Below, piece after piece: positions 8,525 to 16,471 of a DNA stretch of 33,667 nucleotides (within the stretch, counting starts at the first letter, position 1; the number at the start of each line of letters is the position of its first letter). Origin of the DNA: Chloroflexota bacterium (GTDB taxonomy: Bacteria > Chloroflexota > Anaerolineae > UBA3071); contig JACNHM010000279.1 of the NCBI GenBank assembly GCA_014383605.1, forward strand, positions 1-33,667, in the 5' to 3' direction. Position numbers and translations under genes: made by a program. Below the pieces are notes generated by a model. The model made no database searches and was not told where the DNA came from. It saw only the letters and a list, made by a program, of their open reading frames with translations.

Positions 8525-9198
8525 TACATTCCCCGGACTTCGCGTATCAATGCCAGGGCCTCCGCGGTCCTGGCCGCTATGCCATCGTAATTGCCGGTAC
8601 CGAGATACTCTTTCTTGATCACGTCCCCGCCGATGCCTACTGCGGCCACACCAGCCTTGAACCAGGTAGAGAGGCTCTCCCGTGTCGCCTTCACCCCGCC
8701 AGTCGGCATGGCACGCGTCCACGGACATGGGCCGAGAATCGCCTTGACAAATGCGGGACCGCCCACCGAATCGCCGGGGAACACTTTGACGATCTCCACC
8801 CCTAGCTCTTCCGCTTCGGCGATCTCTCTGAGGCTGCCACAGCCAGGGCTGTAGGCGATCTTGCGCCGGTTGCAGAAGCGGGCGACCTCCGGGTTCAGGT
8901 AGGGGCCGACGATGAAATTGGCCCCATAAGCCACGTAGAGCGCGGCAGTCGGCGCATCCATGATGGAACCGACGCCCAGGATCAGGCTGGGCAGCTCCTG
9001 CTGGCAGTACCTGGAAAGCTCCTTGAACACGTCAGGCGCGAAATCCCCGCGGTTGGTGAATTCCAGGAGGCGGCAGCCACCGGTCCAGATCGCCCAGGCC
9101 ACTTTCTTGGCGACCTCAACGTCAGCATTGTAGAAGATCGGTACCAGTCCGGTGTCGACGATAGTGTTGAGTACCTCGAGACGAGTGAACCTTGCCAT
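8524..9198 (-). CDS. eda: KDPG/KHG aldolase family protein
   Basis: A 224-residue class I aldolase of the Eda family, which cleaves 2-keto-3-deoxy-6-phosphogluconate (or 4-hydroxy-2-oxoglutarate) to pyruvate plus an aldehyde. The Schiff-base lysine is K138 in EIVKVFPG, and E46 in LEFTNRG is the catalytic acid/base by homology with E. coli Eda. TGGV near residue 180 is the phosphate-binding loop. Length is close to the usual 205-215. ATG 9198 follows AGGGAG by about 7 bases. The neighbouring PfkB kinases could supply the phosphorylated substrate, giving an Entner-Doudoroff-like route. Specificity for gluco-, galacto- or deoxy-sugar acids cannot be read from the sequence. Confidence 0.88.
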   Translation of the reverse strand: MARFTRLEVLNTIVDTGLVPIFYNADVEVAKKVAWAIWTGGCRLLEFTNRGDFAPDVFKELSRYCQQELPSLILGVGSIMDAPTAALYVAYGANFIVGPYLNPEVARFCNRRKIAYSPGCGSLREIAEAEELGVEIVKVFPGDSVGGPAFVKAILGPCPWTRAMPTGGVKATRESLSTWFKAGVAAVGIGGDVIKKEYLGTGNYDGIAARTAEALALIREVRGM

Positions 9199-9228
9199 AA
9201 TGTTCTCCCTAGTGATGTCTTATGAGTG

Positions 9229-10146
9229 TCATTTCGACCGCTCGGGCATCTCAGACTGCCACGGCTCGATCGCTTCTATGGAGCGCTTCTGGTCTTCCGT
9301 CAGAGGTTGGAGAGGCGAGACCGGCCTGCCGGAGCCGAGGCCCAGTGAGGCAACGCCGTACTTCACGCCTGCGATCCAGTTGGGGCCGGCGAAGACCAGC
9401 TTCTGGCGCAGGACCATGATGCGCTCCTGATAGCGCGCCAGTTCGGCCTCATCGCCTGCGCAGGCGGCCTGGTAAGCGCGCACGAAGGTATGGGGTTCGT
9501 AGTTGGCACACACCGGCACGATGCCAGCGGCGCCGGCCAGCAACGCCTTGGCGATGTGTGGCTCGTCGCCCTCGAGGACCTTCAGTCCGACCTCGGCGCC
9601 TTCGATTACCAGGCGACAGAAATAACCGAAGTCCCCAGAGCTTTCCTTAATGTACCGGATCCACCCGCGACGAGCCATCTCGATCGCCTTATCTGCGGGG
9701 ATGAAAGAGCCGGTGCACGCGGGGATGCTGTAGGCGACGATGTCCATCCCCTGGGCATGCTCGGCACACTCACCGAACAGGCGCATATACTCGTCGGGGT
9801 GGCGCAACGTGATGTAGTAGGTGGGCGTAATGACGCAGTACGGGTAGCCAATTTGGCTCAGGATGCGCATTCTCGCCCGCACCCTTCGGGTCGAGGTGTC
9901 CATCGCACCGCCGAGCAGGTTTACGGCGCCCTTTACCTCATCATAAGCGACGGACACCATGCGCTCCCACTCGCCATCGGTCAGCAGGGGGCCTTCACCC
10001 GCCGAGCCGCCCACAAAGATCGCATGAACGCCGGCATCGATGAGACGGCGGATCCCTTTTCGGAAAGCGATCTCGTCCACCCGCTCGTCGTCGTGTAACG
10101 GGGTTACCACGGGGACGATTACGCCACCCAATTCACCGTTTGTCAT
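9229..10146 (-). CDS. Dihydrodipicolinate synthase/N-acetylneuraminate lyase family aldolase
   Basis: A 305-residue member of the DHDPS/NAL superfamily of pyruvate-dependent class I aldolases. K167 in RYIKESSG is the Schiff-base lysine, and Y139 in VAYSIP corresponds to the conserved catalytic Tyr. The carboxylate-binding motif is GGSAGEG (46-52) rather than the GGTTGE of true DHDPS. The change of the second Thr to Ala and the surrounding sugar genes argue against lysine biosynthesis. A 2-keto-3-deoxy sugar-acid aldolase or dehydratase is more likely. It sits 30 bases before the KDPG aldolase, so this operon holds two pyruvate aldolases side by side. ATG 10146 has AGGAG about 11 bases upstream, a slightly long spacing. 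Confidence 0.85.
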   Translation of the reverse strand: MTNGELGGVIVPVVTPLHDDERVDEIAFRKGIRRLIDAGVHAIFVGGSAGEGPLLTDGEWERMVSVAYDEVKGAVNLLGGAMDTSTRRVRARMRILSQIGYPYCVITPTYYITLRHPDEYMRLFGECAEHAQGMDIVAYSIPACTGSFIPADKAIEMARRGWIRYIKESSGDFGYFCRLVIEGAEVGLKVLEGDEPHIAKALLAGAAGIVPVCANYEPHTFVRAYQAACAGDEAELARYQERIMVLRQKLVFAGPNWIAGVKYGVASLGLGSGRPVSPLQPLTEDQKRSIEAIEPWQSEMPERSK

Positions 10147-10185
10147 CTATTCAGTTTCTCCTTTGTCTGACCGGGGCTATCCTCA

Positions 10186-11253
10186 TTAACATCTGATGGG
10201 GTACGCTCCGTACTCGAAGGTCGCCTCTCGCATGGCGTTGAAGTTCTCGAGGGTAACATAGCGGGTTGCGCCGCTACCCGATGCCACTCCGTAGCCGCCG
10301 CCGGGTGCCAGTGACCGGATCTTCTCGCACACCTCCGCGCGCACGGCCTGGGGATTGCCGAGTCCCTCGGTCAAGGTGTAACCCAGGTCGATGTTGCCAA
10401 AGAGCGCCAGTTTGTGACCGTACTTCGCTTTGAGCTCGTAGATATCCATCGCCTTGGGCTCGATGGGATGCAGTGCGTTCACGCCCAGGGCGATCAGGTC
10501 ATCCAGCACCTGCCACAGCCGCCCGTCGGAGTGCATGATGAACGGCATGCCGGCTGCGTGGGCGATACCGGCGAACTCCTCGATCCATGGGAAGAAGTAG
10601 CGCCGCAGAACCTTAGGCGATGTGAGCAGGCTCTCGGTGTAGGCCAGATCATCGCCGTACCAGACGGCAACGATGCTGGGGAGCTGGACCACCCGCCGCA
10701 TGACGGCGCACTGGATGCGTCCCACCCGCGCGGCCACGCGCGCCACCAGGTCCGGGTCGTCGAACAGCGAGGTGGAGAAGTGCTCGTAGCCCATGAGCAT
10801 CCAGGTGCGGGTGAAGACACCGCCGACGCCGGTGAAGATGCCCAGTCCGTCCGGCACGAGCTCGGCAGCTCTACGGATGGGGGACACGTCCACCGTCTGG
10901 GGGTCCGGCCATGGGTAGACATCGAGGTCTGCGAGCACCTGGATCGGCCCGGCGCCGTATGTGCCGGTCGATTCCTGTTCGGGAGCGACAGAGTACTCCC
11001 AGGAAATGGGGGTGCCGGTGGCGACGGCTGGCGAGCAACCGTGATACTCGTAGTTGGCGCGCAGGTAGATGAAGTCGAAGCCGGCTGCGACCTGAAAGGC
11101 GATGTGATCTTCCAGTGAGCGAATGGGACAGCCCATGAACCGGTCCTTCAGAGCCGTGTCGACCTGGAACTCGGCCAACGGTACCCGGTCGGGTTCCTCG
11201 TGATTGACTGTCTTCAGCAAGCGCCTGTAGTCAGGTTGAGGGGTTGTTGCCAT
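10186..11253 (-). CDS. URO-D fold protein 1 (methyltransferase-like)
   Basis: A 355-residue protein of the uroporphyrinogen decarboxylase fold. It has the usual N-terminal NHEEPDRVPL, a YPWPD segment, and FIMHSDG in the barrel core. The family includes HemE but also corrinoid methyltransferases such as MtaA and the C-terminal part of CmuA. No other heme gene is nearby, which makes a heme role unlikely. The zinc motif of MtaA (His-x-Cys) appears here as H241-S-D243, so the Cys is replaced by Asp. I chose ATG 11253 (GAGTGG 5 bases upstream); a GTG at 11262 would add three residues. It immediately follows the KDG-kinase gene ending at 11266. Substrate is unknown. Confidence 0.82.
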   Translation of the reverse strand: MATTPQPDYRRLLKTVNHEEPDRVPLAEFQVDTALKDRFMGCPIRSLEDHIAFQVAAGFDFIYLRANYEYHGCSPAVATGTPISWEYSVAPEQESTGTYGAGPIQVLADLDVYPWPDPQTVDVSPIRRAAELVPDGLGIFTGVGGVFTRTWMLMGYEHFSTSLFDDPDLVARVAARVGRIQCAVMRRVVQLPSIVAVWYGDDLAYTESLLTSPKVLRRYFFPWIEEFAGIAHAAGMPFIMHSDGRLWQVLDDLIALGVNALHPIEPKAMDIYELKAKYGHKLALFGNIDLGYTLTEGLGNPQAVRAEVCEKIRSLAPGGGYGVASGSGATRYVTLENFNAMREATFEYGAYPIRC

Positions 11254-11265
11254 GGTATCCACTCG

Positions 11266-12300
11266 TCAACGCTGAATCCGGCCAGAACCTTCCCCCTGCA
11301 TGAGCGCCTTGACCTCCTCCAACGTAACCAGGTTGAAGTCGCGTTGGATCGTGTGTTTCAGGCAGGAGGCGGCCGCCGCAAACTCCACAGCGTCCTGGGA
11401 ATCCATGCCGGTCAGGATCCCATAGATGAAGCCGCCCGAGAACGCATCGCCGCCGCCGATCCGGTCCACGATGTGGTCGATGTGGTATTTCCGACTGTGG
11501 TAGAACTGCTTGCCGTCATAGAACATCCCGGACCAATTGTTGACCGTGGCCGAGAAGCTTTCCCTCAGCGTGATCACGGCATAGCGCAGGTGGAGTCTTT
11601 CAAGCAATTGCCTGGCTACGTCATCGTAGCCCTCTTCGCTCAGTTTCCCGGCCGAGATATCCGTGTCCCTGGCGCTGATGCCGAAGACTATGCTGGTCTC
11701 TTCCTCGTTGGTGAACAGAACGTCCACGTGCTCCATCAGCCCCGTCATGACTCTCTGGGCCTTCTCCAAGGGCCACAGCTTCTTTCGGTAATTTAGGTCG
11801 CAACTCACGACCAGGCCGTGTCTCTTGGCAGCCCGGCAGGCATCCTGGGTCAGTTCCGCCACGCTGTCGGCCAGGGCCGGCGTGATCCCGGTAAAGTGGA
11901 ACCAGTCTTTGCCCTGCATGACCTCATCCCAATCGATATCACCCCGCTTCAACTCCGTGATCGCGCTGCCTTTGCGGTTGTAGAGAAACAGGGATGGCCG
12001 CTGCGCCGCGCCGGTCTCCACAAAGTAGATCCCGAGCCTGTATCCCATACGCTTGACGTAGTCGACATTCAGGCCGTATTGCCGCATGTAGTTGATACAC
12101 GCCTGCCCCACCGGTGAGTCCGGTACGGCAGAGACGATGTAGCTCTGCAAGCCATAGTTAACCAACGAGACGCCTACGTTGGCTTCTGCGCCGGTGTAGT
12201 CCACCTCCAGCTCGCGGGCCTGCACCAACCGCTCATACCGTCTTGTGGCGAGCCGCATCATCAACTCACCAAAGAACACCGCCTTCTTGTCCGATTTCAT
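11266..12300 (-). CDS. PfkB-family sugar kinase, probable 2-keto-3-deoxygluconate kinase (copy 1)
   Basis: A 344-residue ribokinase-fold kinase. The N-terminal FFGELMMRL with YTGAEANVGVSL is the sugar-binding half, and DRIGGGDAFSGG carries the catalytic base D285 and the anion hole. The FGE(L/V)xxR opening is typical of KdgK-type enzymes that phosphorylate 2-keto-3-deoxygluconate. The start at 12300 is set by AGGAG at 12308-12312; an upstream in-frame codon near 12336 would add a non-conserved leader. It is a tandem paralogue of the next gene (12371-13402), sharing LNYRKKLW, NNWSG and AAAASCLKH. The product would feed the KDPG aldolase. The precise keto-deoxy acid is not determined. Confidence 0.86.
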   Translation of the reverse strand: MKSDKKAVFFGELMMRLATRRYERLVQARELEVDYTGAEANVGVSLVNYGLQSYIVSAVPDSPVGQACINYMRQYGLNVDYVKRMGYRLGIYFVETGAAQRPSLFLYNRKGSAITELKRGDIDWDEVMQGKDWFHFTGITPALADSVAELTQDACRAAKRHGLVVSCDLNYRKKLWPLEKAQRVMTGLMEHVDVLFTNEEETSIVFGISARDTDISAGKLSEEGYDDVARQLLERLHLRYAVITLRESFSATVNNWSGMFYDGKQFYHSRKYHIDHIVDRIGGGDAFSGGFIYGILTGMDSQDAVEFAAAASCLKHTIQRDFNLVTLEEVKALMQGEGSGRIQR

Positions 12301-12307
12301 GTGCGAT

Positions 12308-12312
12308 CTCCT
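12308..12312 (-). promoter_or_regulatory. Ribosome binding site deciding the kinase 1 start
   Basis: AGGAG lies seven bases upstream of ATG 12300. It is the strongest site near any candidate start for this kinase and is the reason to prefer 12300 over the longer reading near 12336. Confidence 0.7.
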
Positions 12313-12370
12313 GGGGTTACGAAGGTTGTCCGTCACTCAACGGTTATCTTGGCCACTACTTTACCTTCCT

Positions 12371-13402
12371 CTATCGCTGAACCCTGCCCGACGCATCGCC
12401 TGCTACCAGCGCCTTCACCTCTTCCAGGGAAGCGAGATTGAAGTCGCCGGGGATCGAGTGCTTCAGGCAGGAGGCTGCAGCGGCAAACTCGATCACGTCT
12501 TGAGGGGGTATCCCGGTCAACAAGCCATAGATCAGGCCTCCGCCGAACGAATCGCCTCCACCGACACGATCGACCACGTACATGCTGTAACTGCGGCTGC
12601 GATACAACTGCGCGCCGTCATACAGGACACCCGACCAGTTGTTGAACGTCGCCGACAGGCTCTCGCGCAGCGTGATCGCGATGTGTGCGCAGCCGAACCG
12701 CCGGTGCAACTGCCGCACCACGTCCTGGTATTTCTCCGCCTCCAGACGGCCGCTGCGAACATCCACGCCTTCCGCCTGGATGCCGAATACCATCTGGGCA
12801 TCCTCCTCGTTGCAGAGCAGGACGTCCACATAGGCCATCAGTCCCGTCATCACGCGCCCCGCTTTGTCCGGCGACCACAGCTTCTTGCGGTAGTTCAGGT
12901 CGCAACTGACCGTAACGCCCATCTGCTTGGCAACCTGGCACGCTTCCTCGACCACCTCGGGCATGTCGGGTCCCAGCGCCGGCGCCGTGCCGGAGAAGTG
13001 GAACCAGTCCTTTCCCTGCAGAATCGTTTTCCAGTCCAGCTCTCCCTTTTTCAGAGTGGTGAAGGCGCTGCTTGCCCGGTCGTAGATCACCTTGGAGGCG
13101 CGCTGGGACGCTCCCGTCTCAAGATAGAACAGACCTAATCGGTCTCCTCCTCTCAGGATATAATCCGTGTTCAAGCCGTGGCCCTTCAGGAAATTGATGC
13201 AGGCCTGGCCGATGTCATGGGCGGGCACTTTGGAGACTACATAGGCATCCATACCGAAGTTAACCAGCGAGACACAGGTATTGGCTTCGGCCCCCGTGTA
13301 GTACGCCTCGAATGCCCTGGCCTGGGTGAAGCGCTGAAACTGGCGTGTGCCCAACCTCAGCAACAGCTCGCCGAATCCCACGACTTTTCTGGATGTGCTC
13401 AT
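12371..13402 (-). CDS. PfkB-family sugar kinase, probable 2-keto-3-deoxygluconate kinase (copy 2)
   Basis: A 343-residue ribokinase-fold kinase with the same layout as the neighbour at 11266-12300. It has VGFGELLLRLG at the N-terminus, YTGAEANTCVSL in the substrate half, and DRVGGGDSFGGG with catalytic D284. Conserved blocks shared with copy 1 include VSCDLNYRKKLW, VMTGLM, ITLRES and EFAAAASCLKH, which indicates an old tandem duplication now considerably diverged. GGGGAG stands about 8 bases before ATG 13402. Retention of two complete kinases suggests different substrates, such as epimeric 2-keto-3-deoxy acids from gluco and galacto sugars. That division of labour is inference. Confidence 0.86.
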   Translation of the reverse strand: MSTSRKVVGFGELLLRLGTRQFQRFTQARAFEAYYTGAEANTCVSLVNFGMDAYVVSKVPAHDIGQACINFLKGHGLNTDYILRGGDRLGLFYLETGASQRASKVIYDRASSAFTTLKKGELDWKTILQGKDWFHFSGTAPALGPDMPEVVEEACQVAKQMGVTVSCDLNYRKKLWSPDKAGRVMTGLMAYVDVLLCNEEDAQMVFGIQAEGVDVRSGRLEAEKYQDVVRQLHRRFGCAHIAITLRESLSATFNNWSGVLYDGAQLYRSRSYSMYVVDRVGGGDSFGGGLIYGLLTGIPPQDVIEFAAAASCLKHSIPGDFNLASLEEVKALVAGDASGRVQR

Positions 13403-13497
13403 TTCAGTTCTCCCCTCTGAGGATGTTCAATCAGGAGATCAACGCCTGACAGGCTCGCAGACCTCTCAGATCACGATAGGGTACTTCTGCCGCCTCT

Positions 13498-14652
13498 TCA
13501 TTGGCTGTGGCATGCCTCAAACAGCGCTTGCAGATTCTCGATGGATATCTCCGGCGGCAGGGTGTTGGACGGCCCTACGAGGTAGGCGTTGCCGAACGCC
13601 TTGCCCAGGATGTCAATCGTCCGGTGGACATGGTCTCTGACCTGGGCCGGCGTAAAGACCACGATTTCCTGATCGCTGATTCCGCCACAGAAGGCGACCT
13701 TACCCCCAAACTCCCGGGCAATCCGCGTAAGGTCCATCGCTTCGGGCTGGAGCGGGTCCAGCACGTCAACCCCGGCATCAATCAAATCGCCTACGATGGC
13801 AGTCACGTTGCCGCAACTGTGAAAGATGACATCCATGTCCCATCGGTGCGCTTCGTCGCAGAGGCGGCGATAACGGGCCGCGAAGAACTTCCTCCACATG
13901 CGTGGCGAGATCATCAGCGAGGTTTGGGTGCCCCAATCATCGGTGAGAAACCAGCCATCAACGCCGCCGAGCTTTCCCCATAGGCCGATGATCTCCAGCA
14001 GGTAATCCGTGAGGGCACCCAACAAGCGGTCCACTTCAGCGGAAAACAAATAGAAGTCCTCGAAGGTGTTCTGCATGCCTCGCAGACAATGGAGCCTCTC
14101 GAAAAGCGCCAGATGTGTCATGCCAGCGAAGTATTTGGTCTGGCCGTGCATGCGGAGTGCTGGCACCGCTCCGTCCAGGCGCCCCGGCGCCAGCGGATTC
14201 GGCGTGCGCTCGGCCAGATAGGCGTCCAGTTGAGACCAGTCCTGAAGGGGGTAAGAGACAGTGGTGGCGCCTACGCCGCCAGCGGCGTGGCTCCACTCTG
14301 TGCCCCATTCATCCAGCCATCGGGCTTGCTCAGTCAGGACTTGAAGTGGATTGACCCGATTGGGATGGTCACCAGGCTGATGGCCGACGAACATGTCATA
14401 AGGAGCAGCGAAGACAACGTCGTCAGGGTACTGGCAGAAAAGATCGGCAAGTGCGTCGCCGTGCCGGAGGATCACATCCAGTGACAAGCGCCTTAGGCGG
14501 ACGGGGCATCGTTCCGCGCCGCCTCGGCGCAAGGCTCTTCGAACCCAATCCTTGGTTGGGGCGTTGTCAGCCGTCGTCTGGTCTACGCGTGCATTGAACC
14601 GTTGGATAGTTGTTTCTCGTTCTTGCAGAGTCAGTTCGCTGAGTGTGGCCAT
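13498..14652 (-). CDS. URO-D fold protein 2 (zinc methyltransferase-like)
   Basis: A 384-residue URO-D-fold protein. Unlike the two paralogues at 10186 and 18748, it keeps a His-x-Cys motif, H278-S-C280 in IFHSCGN, with a further Cys at C322 in AFCGG. In MtaA-type methyltransferases a His-x-Cys plus a distant Cys bind the zinc that activates the methyl-accepting thiol, so this copy is the best candidate for a real methyltransferase here. Whether C322 is the third ligand is not certain. The N-terminus is longer and diverges from the common NHEEPDRVP opening, reading ALRRGGAERCPVRL instead. It starts 4 bases after the dehydrogenase stop at 14657, so it is probably cotranscribed and coupled. Methyl donor and acceptor are unknown. 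Confidence 0.8.
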   Translation of the reverse strand: MATLSELTLQERETTIQRFNARVDQTTADNAPTKDWVRRALRRGGAERCPVRLRRLSLDVILRHGDALADLFCQYPDDVVFAAPYDMFVGHQPGDHPNRVNPLQVLTEQARWLDEWGTEWSHAAGGVGATTVSYPLQDWSQLDAYLAERTPNPLAPGRLDGAVPALRMHGQTKYFAGMTHLALFERLHCLRGMQNTFEDFYLFSAEVDRLLGALTDYLLEIIGLWGKLGGVDGWFLTDDWGTQTSLMISPRMWRKFFAARYRRLCDEAHRWDMDVIFHSCGNVTAIVGDLIDAGVDVLDPLQPEAMDLTRIAREFGGKVAFCGGISDQEIVVFTPAQVRDHVHRTIDILGKAFGNAYLVGPSNTLPPEISIENLQALFEACHSQ

Positions 14653-14656
14653 TGCA

Positions 14657-15646
14657 CTACCACCCCAACCCCTCCCAATTTACAATCGACCGCGGCAGCT
14701 TTCCGTTCAGCATATCCACCACGTTCTGCGCTGTGTCGCGCCGTAACTGGTTGACGGCCTCGATGGACCCACTCGACGCGTGCGGGGTGATGATCACATT
14801 GTCCAGTTGCAGGAGCGGATCGTTGGGATCGGGCGGCTCCTGTTCGAGGACGTCGAGCGCCGCGCCGGCGATGGAGTGGTTCACCAGCGCCTCGTAGAGC
14901 GCAGACTGGACCACCACCGGACCGCGGGCCATGTTGATGAGGAAGGCGCTGGGCTTCATCAGCGCCAACTGCGTCGCGCCAATCAAGCCACGCGTTTCGG
15001 CGACGAGGGGACAGTGCAGCGCGACATAATCTGAACGACGTAGCAGGTCGTCCAGCGTCACCAGTTCCACGCCCAGATCGGCTATCTGCTCCGGCTTGAC
15101 GTAGGGATCGTAGCCGAGCAGCTTCAGGCCCAGACAGCCGGCCTTGCGCGCTACCACCCGGCCGATGTTGCCCAACCCGACAATGCCGAGGGTTTGGCCG
15201 CGCAGACGAGAGGGCGGCCAGTAGGGTATGGGGCGAGATGATCCCCAGCCGCCTGAACGCACGTACCGGTCAAGGATGAAGGTACGGCGGTTGAGGTCGA
15301 AAATGAAGCCGATGGTGGAGTCGCTGACTTCTTCCATGCAAAAGTCGGGGACGTTGGCGACCGGGATGCCGTGCTCGGCCGCGGCCTGCAGATCCACCAT
15401 GTCCACGCCGATACCATAGCGGGAAATGACCTTGCAGCGGGTCATGGTTTCAATCACCTTCCGGTTGATTGTTGCCCACTGCACCATGATCGCGTCGGCA
15501 TCCGCGACATGGGGGATCAGCTCCTCCGGAACCTTGGTTTGCAGACGCACAAGGTTGATGCCAAGGCCTGAGCCGTGAAGGACGCCGGCTTCGAGGCTGT
15601 GATCAGGGTCGCCGAAATCGGTGATAACTACGTTGAAGGGTGACAT
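14657..15646 (-). CDS. D-isomer-specific 2-hydroxyacid dehydrogenase (C-terminal binding protein-like)
   Basis: A 329-residue NAD-dependent dehydrogenase that would interconvert a D-2-hydroxyacid and its 2-oxoacid. The cofactor motif GLGNIG spans 157-162. The catalytic triad Arg-Glu-His is present as R241 (MARGP), E270 (LEQEPP) and H289 (TPHASSG). The N-terminal half has RYGIGVDMVDL and ANVPDFCMEEVSD, typical of the CtBP/phosphoglycerate dehydrogenase branch. ATG 15646 has AGGAG 7 bases upstream. It sits between the HpcH/HpaI aldolase and URO-D protein 2. The aldolase would release pyruvate plus an aldehyde, so the dehydrogenase may act on glycerate, lactate or a sugar-derived 2-oxoacid. The choice is inference. 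Confidence 0.88.
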   Translation of the reverse strand: MSPFNVVITDFGDPDHSLEAGVLHGSGLGINLVRLQTKVPEELIPHVADADAIMVQWATINRKVIETMTRCKVISRYGIGVDMVDLQAAAEHGIPVANVPDFCMEEVSDSTIGFIFDLNRRTFILDRYVRSGGWGSSRPIPYWPPSRLRGQTLGIVGLGNIGRVVARKAGCLGLKLLGYDPYVKPEQIADLGVELVTLDDLLRRSDYVALHCPLVAETRGLIGATQLALMKPSAFLINMARGPVVVQSALYEALVNHSIAGAALDVLEQEPPDPNDPLLQLDNVIITPHASSGSIEAVNQLRRDTAQNVVDMLNGKLPRSIVNWEGLGW

Positions 15647-15724
15647 AGCAATGCTCCTGTCTGGAGTGACGGTTTGTTCAAGAAGATCAGCATGTGATAC
15701 GACGTCCTGGGAGAAGGATGGGCG

Positions 15725-16471
15725 TCAAGATGCTCTGCCCAGTTGATGTAGCACCGCATCCCCTCCTTCAGCGATCAGCGCACCGTCGCTGCTTGCGGTG
15801 ACGAACAGAAACCCCTGCTCGATCCGACGGCGGGCGGTCACCGCGTCGGGCGCATAGATGCCTGGGATTTTGCCGGTCTTGCGACAGACATCCAGCACCC
15901 GCTGAATGGTGTCCTCATGCGTTTGCGCGCCCGACGTCACGCGCATCGAGCGCGCCAGATCCATCGGGCCGATCCAGCAACCATCCACGCCCTCCACGGC
16001 CACAATTTCCTCGGCGCGCTCGGCGGCCTGCACGGTCTCGATCTGCACAGCCAGGAAGACCTCCCGATTGGCCCAGGTGTCGTAGTCGGGGCCGTAATGC
16101 ACAGCGAGGCTGCCCGCGAAGGAACGGCCACCCTGGGGCGGGTAACGCATGGCGAAGGCCGCGGCACGCGCTTCGTCGGCCGAGTTGACCATCGGCACGA
16201 CAATGCCGAGCGCGCCTCGATCCAGGGCACGGCCGATGGCATAAAAATCGTTTTGGTGTACCCGCGCCACCGGAATCGCTGCTCCCAGGGAAATGGCGCG
16301 GAAGGCGCCCAGTGCCGAAGCGTCGTCCCAATCTCCGTGCTGATAATCGACCAGCACGAAATCGAAGCCACAACGCGCCAGGATGCCCGCCACGGTTGGC
16401 GAGCCTATGCCCAGGACGATTCCCAGGGCCGGCTGTCCGGCCAGCATCTTCTGTTTGATGGCGTTGATCAT
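15725..16471 (-). CDS. HpcH/HpaI aldolase family protein
   Basis: A 248-residue class II pyruvate aldolase. The family (HpaI, GarL, RhmA) cleaves 2-keto-3-deoxy or 4-hydroxy-2-oxo acids to pyruvate and an aldehyde using a divalent metal. Conserved residues are visible: H45 in DYQHGDW, R70 in PVARVHQ, metal ligands E145 in QIET and D171 in GPMDLA. Length matches the usual 250-270. I place the start at ATG 16471: GGGAGA precedes it, and the ATG overlaps the stop of the upstream glycosidase as ATGA, indicating coupled translation. Longer in-frame readings run through the glycosidase gene and lack family similarity. GarL- or RhmA-like substrates (ketodeoxyglucarate, ketodeoxyrhamnonate) would fit. 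Confidence 0.88.
   Translation of the reverse strand: MINAIKQKMLAGQPALGIVLGIGSPTVAGILARCGFDFVLVDYQHGDWDDASALGAFRAISLGAAIPVARVHQNDFYAIGRALDRGALGIVVPMVNSADEARAAAFAMRYPPQGGRSFAGSLAVHYGPDYDTWANREVFLAVQIETVQAAERAEEIVAVEGVDGCWIGPMDLARSMRVTSGAQTHEDTIQRVLDVCRKTGKIPGIYAPDAVTARRRIEQGFLFVTASSDGALIAEGGDAVLHQLGRAS

Noticed and set aside
9229..10146. Assigning the DHDPS-family protein as DapA (lysine biosynthesis)
   Set aside because: The GGTTGE motif is GGSAGEG, the usual YNVP is YSIP, and all neighbours are catabolic.
10186..11253. Assigning URO-D protein 1 as HemE (heme biosynthesis)
   Set aside because: Three diverged paralogues in a sugar-acid locus and an HSDG barrel motif do not fit HemE, and no other heme gene is present.
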